Source: Burkholderiales bacterium PBB3 (GTDB lineage Bacteria > Pseudomonadota > Gammaproteobacteria > Burkholderiales > Burkholderiaceae_C). Taken from it: a stretch of DNA of 64,000 nucleotides. Location of the stretch: the NCBI GenBank assembly GCA_002256115.1, contig NKIK01000019.1:1-64000 (forward strand). The letters are read 5' to 3'. Below are positions 58,015 to 64,000 of the stretch, piece by piece; within the stretch, counting starts at the first letter, position 1, and every line of letters begins with the position of its first letter. Both the position numbers and the translations under genes were made by a program. The notes beneath the pieces were generated by a model. The model was not told the origin of the DNA. It saw only the letters and a program-made list of their open reading frames with translations, and searched no databases.

Positions 58015-59546
58015 TGCCGAATTCCACCCCCCTCACCAAAACCCCCGCAGATATGCCCACGACCGATGTAGCCAGCACGCCGCGCAAGGCCACTCGCGCC
58101 GCCAAAGCCGCGATTCCCCTACACGCCACACCCCCCGTCGCCGTGGTGCAGCGTGACCTGAACGACACACTCAAACTGCAGCGTGCGGCCTACTTGGCCC
58201 ACCCCAACCCCAGCTTTGAAGAGCGAAAAGCCGACCTGCTCAAACTCAAAGCCTTTGTGCTGGACCACCGTGACGCGCTGGTGCAAGCCATCAGCGAAGA
58301 CTATGGCCACCGGTCTAGCCATGAGTCCTTGTTCGCTGAAATCTTCAGCGTCATCGATGGTGTCAACCACACGCTCAAACACCTGAAGAAGTGGATGCAA
58401 CCGCAAAAACGTCAAGTGGACCTGAAGAACTTTTTGGGTGCCAGCAACCGCGTCATACCGCAGCCCTTGGGTGTCGTGGGTGCCATCATTCCCTGGAACT
58501 TTCCCATCTGGACCAGCTTTAACGGCCTGATCTGCACCTTCGCGGCGGGCAATCGGTCCATGGTCAAGATGTCCGAAAACTCGCGCCGCGTCGCGGCCTT
58601 GTTGATCGACAAAATCCCCGATTATTTCAACCGCGACAAGCTGGCGTTCTTTGATGAGACTGGCGACGTGGGCGTGGAGTTTTCCAAACTCAAGTTCGAC
58701 CACCTGATCTTCACCGGCTCGGGCCAGACCGGCAAAGCGGTGATGGCAGCGGCGGCGGCCAACCTCTGCCCGGTCACCTTGGAGCTGGGCGGCAAATCGC
58801 CCGCCATCATTTGCGATGACTTCCCGCTGCAAACGGCAGCCGAGCGCCTGCTGTTTGCCAAATGCTTTAACGCGGGCCAAGTCTGCACCACCGTGGATTA
58901 CCTGTACCTGCCGCAGGCCAAGCTCAAGGAGTTTGTTGCTGCGGCCAAACAAATCGTGAAGGGACGCTACAGCAGCCTGGCCAGTGAGGACTACACCTCG
59001 ATCATTGACGACCGGTCCTTCCAGCGGATTGTGGGCGCCTTGGAGGAAGCCCAAGCCATGGGTGCCACCTTGGTACCGCTCATTCCCGGCCCAGCCTGGG
59101 ATGCCAGCACACGCAAGATTGCGCCGCATATCGTGCTGAATGCACCCGCCGACTGCGCGCTGCGCACGCGTGAAATCTTTGGCCCCGTGTTGCCCGTCAT
59201 TGGCTACAAAACCCTGAACGAGCCGATAGACGCCATCAACGCAGGCCCGCGGCCCCTGGCGCTCTACCCTTTCAGCCACGACAAAGCGCAGATAGAACAC
59301 CTGATCACCCACGTCATGTCCGGCGGTGTCACCGTCAATGACGGCATCTTGCACACGGCACAGCATGACCTGCCCTTTGGCGGCGTGGGCGAGAGCGGCA
59401 TGGGCCACTACCATGGCTATGAAGGCTTTGTCACCTTCTCCAAAATGCGCCCGGTGTTTTACCAAGCGCCCTTCAGTGCTATCAAGCTGCTCTACCCCCC
59501 GTACAGCACCTTTGCCAGCAAGTACCTGAACTTCCTGACGCGTTGA
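58011..59546 (+). CDS. Coniferyl-aldehyde-type aldehyde dehydrogenase
   Basis: 511 residues. NAD-dependent aldehyde dehydrogenase fold with VIPWNFPIWTSFNG, the FTGSGQTG nucleotide loop, the general-base glutamate in LELGGKSP and the nucleophile cysteine in FNAGQVCTTVDYL. The short FN-CALDH-like sequence and the C-terminal region match coniferyl-aldehyde dehydrogenases (aromatic aldehyde to acid). A 40-residue basic tail precedes the domain. With the neighbouring aldolase/adducin, GMC oxidase and glutathione transferase genes it suggests catabolism of an aromatic or ether alcohol; the substrate is not proven. Confidence 0.85.
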   Translation: MMPNSTPLTKTPADMPTTDVASTPRKATRAAKAAIPLHATPPVAVVQRDLNDTLKLQRAAYLAHPNPSFEERKADLLKLKAFVLDHRDALVQAISEDYGHRSSHESLFAEIFSVIDGVNHTLKHLKKWMQPQKRQVDLKNFLGASNRVIPQPLGVVGAIIPWNFPIWTSFNGLICTFAAGNRSMVKMSENSRRVAALLIDKIPDYFNRDKLAFFDETGDVGVEFSKLKFDHLIFTGSGQTGKAVMAAAAANLCPVTLELGGKSPAIICDDFPLQTAAERLLFAKCFNAGQVCTTVDYLYLPQAKLKEFVAAAKQIVKGRYSSLASEDYTSIIDDRSFQRIVGALEEAQAMGATLVPLIPGPAWDASTRKIAPHIVLNAPADCALRTREIFGPVLPVIGYKTLNEPIDAINAGPRPLALYPFSHDKAQIEHLITHVMSGGVTVNDGILHTAQHDLPFGGVGESGMGHYHGYEGFVTFSKMRPVFYQAPFSAIKLLYPPYSTFASKYLNFLTR

Positions 59547-59572
59547 TTTCTCTCTTCCCTTGAAAGCACTCT

Positions 59573-61180
59573 ATGTCTGCCCAAGAATTTGACTACGTTG
59601 TCGTCGGTGGCGGTTCCGCCGGTTGCGTGATGGCCAGCCGCTTGAGCGAGGACCCCAAGGTCTCGGTGTGCCTGCTCGAAGCCGGCCCCACCGACAGCTC
59701 GGTGCTGATCCACTGCCCACTGGGCATCGCCGTGATGGCCCAGATCGGCCAGGCCAACTGGAGCTACGAGACCGTGCCGCAGAGCGGCTTCAACGGCCGC
59801 AAGGGCTACCAGCCGCGCGGCAAAGTCATGGGCGGCAGCAGCTCCATCAATGCCATGGTCTACACCCGCGGCAACCGCAACGACTACGACGGTTGGGCCG
59901 CGCTGGGCAACCCCGGTTGGAGCTACGCCGACGTCTTGCCGCTGTTCAAGAAGGCCGAGAACAACGAGTGCTTTGGTGCCACCGAATACCGCGGCACTGG
60001 CGGGCCGCTGAACGTGGCTTACCTGCGCAGCCCCAGCCCGGTCAACGACGCCTTCATCGCCGCCTGCAATGAAAAAGGCATCCCCACCAACCCCGACTAC
60101 AACGGCGCGGTGCAATACGGTGTCTCCAAGGGCCAGACCACGCAAATCAATGGCGAGCGCTGCAGCGCGGCCAAGGCCTACATCACCCCGAACCTGGGCC
60201 GCCCGAATCTGACCGTCATCACCAACGCCCATGCCAGCCGCGTGCTGCTCGACGGCAAACGCGCCACCGGTATGGAATACCTGCAAGGCGGCCAGACACT
60301 CCAGGTGCGCGCTAAACGTGAAGTGATTTTGTCCGGCGGTGCCTATGGTTCACCCCAGCTCTTGATGCTCTCGGGCATCGGCCCCAAAGACGAACTGCAA
60401 AAGCACGGCATTGCACTCCAGCACGAACTGCCCGGCGTCGGCCAGAACCTGCAAGACCACCTCACCACCTGCCTGATCTACCGCACCTCGCGCGTGGATG
60501 CCTCGTTTGGTATCTCGCTGCGCGGCGGCTGGGCTCTGCTCAAGTCCATCTTCGAGTGGCGCAGCAAGCGCACCGGCATACTGACCTCTTGTGTGTCTGA
60601 AACCCAGGGCTTTATCCCCACCGACGGCAACACCGCGCATCCCGACATCCAGCTCGCCATGTGCGTAGGCATCATCGACGACCATACGCGCAAGCAGCAC
60701 CTGGGGCATGGCTTTACCCTGCACGTCACGCTGATGCGGCCCAAGAGCCGTGGCACGGTGACGCTGGCCAGCGCCAAGCCGACCGATGCACCGCTGATCG
60801 ACCCCGCCTTCCTGAAAGACCCGGACGATCTGGCGCGCCTGATCAAAGGCACGCAACTGGGTGCCGACATCATGGAAGCGCCGGCCCTGGATGGCTTTCG
60901 CGGCAAGATGCTGTACCCGATTGAGCGCAACAACCCGGCGCAGATCGAAGCCTTCTTGCGCAAGAACTCCGACACTGAATACCACCCGGTGGGCACCTGC
61001 AAGATGGGCCCGGCTGCGGATGCCATGGCCGTGGTGGATGCGCAGCTCAAGGTGCATGGCCTGCAAGGCTTGCGCGTGGTCGATGCGTCCATCATGCCCA
61101 ATCTGGTCACCGGCAACACCAATGCGCCAACCATCATGATTGCGGAGAAAGCCGCCGAGTTGGTCAAGGCAGCAGCCTAA
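59573..61180 (+). CDS. GMC-family flavoprotein oxidoreductase
   Basis: 535 residues. N-terminal FAD motif DYVVVGGGSAGCVMASRLSED, then GGSSSINAMVYTRGN (GMC signature 1) and SGGAYGSPQLLMLSGIGP (GMC signature 2). The likely catalytic His/Asn pair is in TEYHPVGTCKMG and VTGNTNAPT. It oxidises an alcohol or choline-type substrate to the aldehyde, probably feeding the aldehyde dehydrogenase encoded 26 bp upstream. Electron acceptor unknown. Confidence 0.92.
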   Translation: MSAQEFDYVVVGGGSAGCVMASRLSEDPKVSVCLLEAGPTDSSVLIHCPLGIAVMAQIGQANWSYETVPQSGFNGRKGYQPRGKVMGGSSSINAMVYTRGNRNDYDGWAALGNPGWSYADVLPLFKKAENNECFGATEYRGTGGPLNVAYLRSPSPVNDAFIAACNEKGIPTNPDYNGAVQYGVSKGQTTQINGERCSAAKAYITPNLGRPNLTVITNAHASRVLLDGKRATGMEYLQGGQTLQVRAKREVILSGGAYGSPQLLMLSGIGPKDELQKHGIALQHELPGVGQNLQDHLTTCLIYRTSRVDASFGISLRGGWALLKSIFEWRSKRTGILTSCVSETQGFIPTDGNTAHPDIQLAMCVGIIDDHTRKQHLGHGFTLHVTLMRPKSRGTVTLASAKPTDAPLIDPAFLKDPDDLARLIKGTQLGADIMEAPALDGFRGKMLYPIERNNPAQIEAFLRKNSDTEYHPVGTCKMGPAADAMAVVDAQLKVHGLQGLRVVDASIMPNLVTGNTNAPTIMIAEKAAELVKAAA

Positions 61181-61278
61181 ACAACAAGGCCGAGCGGAAA
61201 GGCCAAACAGCGCGATCCAGCAGGTTTTTGCAGGCCGCGCTAGCATGCCCACTCCTCACTTTGAATGGATGGTTTTTC

Positions 61279-61887
61279 ATGAAGCTCTACTACTCCCCCG
61301 GTGCTTGCTCACTCTCTGCACACATTGCTTTGCATGAGGCCGGGCTGGCCTTTGAAGGTGTGCTCACACCGACCAAGACGCACCAGACCCCCGACGGCAC
61401 CGACTACTACACCATCAACCCACTGGGCTATGTGCCTTTCTTGGTGCTGGATGATGGCCGCACCTTGCACGAAGGCCCGGCCATCGTGCAATACATCGCC
61501 GACCAAGTGCCCGAGAAAAACCTGGCCCCGGCCAATGGCACCTACGAGCGCTACAAACTGCAAGAGTGGCTCACACTGATCGGCACCGAGCTGCATAAGA
61601 ACTTCTCGCCGCTGTTCAACCCCGCCACACCCGAAGAGGCCAAAGCCGCCACCATCGCACATTTGATGAAACGCCTGACCTGGGTGGACGGCGAACTGGC
61701 CGGTAAAGACTACCTGCTGGGCAGTAACTACAGCGTGGCCGATGGCTACCTGTTCACCGTGACCAATTGGGCGCGCATGGTGGGTGTGGACATTTCTGGC
61801 TTGGTCAACATCGGCACCTTCCGTGCGCGCGTGGGCGCACGGCCTGCAGTGCTTGCGGCCATGAAAGCCGAAGGCTTGATCAAGTAA
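61279..61887 (+). CDS. Glutathione S-transferase (beta class-like)
   Basis: 202 residues from the ATG at 61279. KLYYSPGACSLSAHIALHEAG is the N-terminal thioredoxin-like domain with Cys10 (beta-class catalytic cysteine); NPLGYVPFLVLDDG is the cis-Pro loop and LLGSNYSVADGYLFTVTNW the N-capping motif of the C-terminal domain. It may act on glutathione adducts or as an ether-bond cleaving enzyme in the same pathway. A dispersed repeat follows the stop. Confidence 0.92.
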   Translation: MKLYYSPGACSLSAHIALHEAGLAFEGVLTPTKTHQTPDGTDYYTINPLGYVPFLVLDDGRTLHEGPAIVQYIADQVPEKNLAPANGTYERYKLQEWLTLIGTELHKNFSPLFNPATPEEAKAATIAHLMKRLTWVDGELAGKDYLLGSNYSVADGYLFTVTNWARMVGVDISGLVNIGTFRARVGARPAVLAAMKAEGLIK

Positions 61888-61907
61888 AGAGGAAAGGCGG
61901 GGCTGCT

Positions 61908-61968
61908 ACTGATTTAGGAGCTTCTCCCGCACTATCCACGGCCTCTACAGCGCTTTTTGCTTTAAGGC
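61908..61968 (+). repeat. Dispersed repeat family 1, copy 11
   Basis: Core 61916-61941 followed by CTACAGCGCTTTTTGCTTTAA. The last part encodes the final codons of the MFS gene on the other strand (ending QKAL), so the element has been absorbed into its 3' end. Confidence 0.88.
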
Positions 61969-63159
61969 CAGAGCAGCCCCCAGCCACAGTGCCCCGGCTG
62001 AGAACACCAGGCCCCGTGCCAAGCCACCAGGGCCATCGGCAATCCAACCCACCACCGTGGGGCCAATGATCTGACCCGCCGCAAACACGGTGGTGAAAGC
62101 GCTGATGCCCGCCGCCCATGCGGTGGGTGGCAGGTTGTGCCGCACCAGTGCAGTGGTAGACGCCACCACCGACAAGAACACCCCGCCAAACAGCAAACCC
62201 GACACCAGCACCAGCGGCCACCACTGCGTGAGCGCGGGTAGCACGGTGGCCACGCCCAGCAGTGCATTCAGCAGCGCCTGTGGGCGGCCGTTGCGGTGGC
62301 GGTCTAGCAGGCCGGCCCAAATGCGGCTGGACGCCACCACCGCCAAACCCAGCAGCGCATAAAACACCGTCACCGCCAAGGCGCTGCTGCCCTGCGCGCG
62401 CAAGAGCGCAATCACAAAGGTCATGTAGCCGATATAGCCCACGCCAAACAGCGTGTAGCCCGCCAAGCCAAAGCCAAAATCGCGCCAATGAAACTGGGCG
62501 CTGCCCGCGCCTGCTGCGGGCACCGGCAATGCCCAGCGCGCCATCACCTGTGCGGGCCACACCAGCACCAGCGTAGCCGCAGCACACACAGCCGCCAGCG
62601 CCCACCAGGCCCAGCGCCAGCCGTGGGCCTGGCCCGCTGTAGCGTCTAGCAACCAGGGCACCAGCAGGGCTGAAAGCACAATCCCCAAGCCCGTGCCACC
62701 GTAGTACATGCCCAGCAGCAAACCGCTGTGGCGCGGGTGGCGCATGCCCAAGCGGGCCGCCAGCAATCCACCGGCGACAAACACCATGGCACTGGCAATG
62801 CCCGCCAGCAGGCGCTGCGCCAACAAAGGATCGGCGCTGGTAAAGAAACCGCTCAAACCCATGAACACGCTGGACAATGCCGCCCCACCCCACAGCAAGC
62901 TGGACGGACCCCAACGCCGCATCAACCACGGGGTGGCCAGCGCCCCCAAAAAATAACCCAGTGCATTGGCCGTGTTCATGCCACCAGCCAGCGTGTAGCT
63001 CCAGCCCAGGTCGGTGCGCATGGCGGGCAGCAGCAGACCATAGGCAAAACGGGTAATGCCCAAAGACACGGCCGCGCCCAACGACAAGGCCATCGCCAGG
63101 CCCCAGGGTGTGGTGTCAGCGGGAGACGGTGGCGGCGAAAAAGGCGGTGTCAAAGGCAA
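61945..63159 (-). CDS. YbfB/YjiJ-family MFS transporter
   Basis: 404 residues, about twelve membrane spans, with LGAAVSLGITRFAYGLLLPAMRTDLGWSY near the N-terminus and TANALGYFLGAL and AARLGMRHPRHSGLLLGMYYGGTGLGI further along, typical of the YbfB/YjiJ group. Likely a proton-linked exporter or importer of small organic molecules. It converges on the catabolic genes. The C-terminal residues come from the repeat at 61908-61968. Substrate unknown. Confidence 0.85.
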   Translation of the reverse strand: MPLTPPFSPPPSPADTTPWGLAMALSLGAAVSLGITRFAYGLLLPAMRTDLGWSYTLAGGMNTANALGYFLGALATPWLMRRWGPSSLLWGGAALSSVFMGLSGFFTSADPLLAQRLLAGIASAMVFVAGGLLAARLGMRHPRHSGLLLGMYYGGTGLGIVLSALLVPWLLDATAGQAHGWRWAWWALAAVCAAATLVLVWPAQVMARWALPVPAAGAGSAQFHWRDFGFGLAGYTLFGVGYIGYMTFVIALLRAQGSSALAVTVFYALLGLAVVASSRIWAGLLDRHRNGRPQALLNALLGVATVLPALTQWWPLVLVSGLLFGGVFLSVVASTTALVRHNLPPTAWAAGISAFTTVFAAGQIIGPTVVGWIADGPGGLARGLVFSAGALWLGAALALKQKAL

Positions 63160-63191
63160 AGCTCGGTAGGAAAAGGGGAACAGAGAACGGC

Positions 63192-63211
63192 AGACTGGGG
63201 TGAACCAGTCT
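63192..63211. promoter_or_regulatory. Inverted repeat in the divergent promoter region
   Basis: AGACTGG and CCAGTCT separated by GGTGAA lie between the divergent MFS gene (start 63159) and the binding-protein gene (start 63340). It may be an operator or an mRNA leader hairpin; no regulator gene is nearby. Confidence 0.3.
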
Positions 63212-63339
63212 ACGGGAAGAAGCTCTCATTGCGGCCTTGCAAGCAGCTGACGCTGGCACCCCAGCTAAGGGTTAGCCAGCATGACCGCGCCGAGGTGGCG
63301 TTCCAGAATGGGCCATCACCCCCAACCCCGGAGGCATCC

Positions 63340-64000
63340 ATGTCCATCCGTCTCATTTGCCGCAGCGCCCTCACCCATTGGATGGCAGCCGCCGCCAGTC
63401 TGTTGACGGCCTATGCGCCCGCTAGCAGCTTGGCCCAGGCCAGCGCCCCCGCCAGTGCACCAGCCGCGACCCCAAGCAGTGCGACACTCAAAATCGGCGT
63501 CATTGGCCCCTTCACCGGACCGTCGTCAGACTTTGGACTGCCCATGCTGCAGGGTGTGCAACTGGCGGCCGAGCAAATCAACGCCGGGGGTGGCTATATG
63601 GGCCGACAGCTCACGTTGGTCATCAAAGACGACCAGGGCAACCCGGATGTCGGCCTCAAAGGCTCACAGGAGTTGGTGACCGAGGGCGTCACGGCCACCA
63701 TTGGGTTTTGCAATACCGGCGTGGCCGCCAAGTCGCTGGAGGTGTTTCAAAACGCGAAAATGCCGCTGCTCATCCCCTGCGCCACCGGCACACCGCTCAC
63801 TGCCAAATACCCAGGCCCCAGCAGCTACATCTTTCGCACATCGGCGCGCGATGCCATTCAGGCCCCCTTTGTGGTGAACCACATCCTGAGCAAAGGCTGG
63901 AACAAAGTTGCCATCTTTGCCGACACCACCGGCTACGGTGAGGCGGGTCTGAAAGACGTGGAAGCGGCGCTGGCCGCCCGTGGCCTCAAGGCCGTGCACA
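63340..64000 (+). CDS. Branched-chain amino-acid-type ABC substrate-binding protein (partial, cut at window end)
   Basis: The gene is open from an ATG at 63340 (GGAG a few bases upstream) to the right edge without a stop. The first ~30 residues are a signal peptide (MAAAASLLTAYAPASSLAQ). Then TLKIGVIGPFTGPSSDFGLPMLQGVQLAAEQINAGGG and GRQLTLVIKDDQGNPDVG follow, typical of LivJ/LivK-like periplasmic binding proteins. It would bind an amino acid or a small aromatic acid in the periplasm; the transporter genes would lie outside. It has the same fold as the N-terminal sensor of the channel fusion at 15590, but is a separate protein. Confidence 0.9.
   Translation, partial: MSIRLICRSALTHWMAAAASLLTAYAPASSLAQASAPASAPAATPSSATLKIGVIGPFTGPSSDFGLPMLQGVQLAAEQINAGGGYMGRQLTLVIKDDQGNPDVGLKGSQELVTEGVTATIGFCNTGVAAKSLEVFQNAKMPLLIPCATGTPLTAKYPGPSSYIFRTSARDAIQAPFVVNHILSKGWNKVAIFADTTGYGEAGLKDVEAALAARGLKAVH

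Overview
The window looks like chromosomal DNA of a Betaproteobacterium of the order Burkholderiales, most likely family Comamonadaceae (Rhodoferax/Polaromonas-like). The basis is high GC, dense protein coding with four-base ATGA overlaps, GidA/RsmG/ParA/ParB genes with nearby parS sites, and dispersed repeats of a kind I associate with that family. No rRNA, tRNA, CRISPR array or intact insertion sequence was seen. The taxonomic assignment is an inference from protein flavour and repeats.

Layout. 0-4.5 kb: cobalamin adenosyltransferase, then the glutathione-dependent formaldehyde pathway (class III alcohol dehydrogenase and S-formylglutathione hydrolase) and a GlcD-type FAD oxidase. 5.1-20.2 kb: the most unusual region, a co-directional, tightly packed run that could be one long transcript. 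It encodes a PLP amino-acid decarboxylase of the ornithine decarboxylase fold, a SET-domain protein, an ELIC/GLIC-like pentameric ligand-gated ion channel, a two-partner secretion pair (TpsB and a 2033-residue TpsA), a 930-residue fusion of a periplasmic-binding-protein domain, a channel-receptor-like beta domain and an MscS channel, a propeller-like lipoprotein and a DUF4337 membrane protein. The decarboxylase could make an amine that the channels sense; this is a hypothesis.

20.3-23.9 kb: a di-haem peroxidase-like lipoprotein and a two-component system. 24-27.7 kb: small accessory genes (trypsin-like protease, antitoxin-like protein, DUF3658, DUF4189, DUF4345). 27.7-35 kb: gamma-glutamyltransferase, AlkD-like DNA glycosylase, two mirror-image ArsR/SRPBCC operons, a GH13 amylase with an operator-like pair, and an NTF2-like protein. 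35-43.5 kb: a large secreted orphan protein, two esterases/lipases, an AAA/DUF4143 ATPase, a degenerate HD-GYP protein and a membrane methyltransferase. 43.7-47.3 kb: RTX-like protein, then TlpA-DUF4266-DUF3570-ApbE.

47.3-55.1 kb: chromosome partition and origin-type block: parB, RBBP9-like hydrolase, parA, lysE, rsmG, two exported proteins and mnmG, with three perfect parS palindromes and one near match. Pairs of long hairpin repeats bracket the rsmG-mnmG segment on both sides. 55.4-64 kb: FMN reductase, a small 2OG-Fe(II) oxygenase, a BrnT/BrnA toxin-antitoxin pair, a catabolic set (class II aldolase/adducin, coniferyl-aldehyde-type dehydrogenase, GMC oxidoreductase, glutathione S-transferase), an MFS transporter and the start of a branched-chain amino-acid type binding protein cut by the window end.

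Two dispersed repeat families shape the intergenic DNA. One is an about 50-60 bp element with a 26 bp core, present in 11 copies. The other is an 80-100 bp cruciform with a conserved asymmetric core and copy-specific, self-complementary arms, present in five copies.
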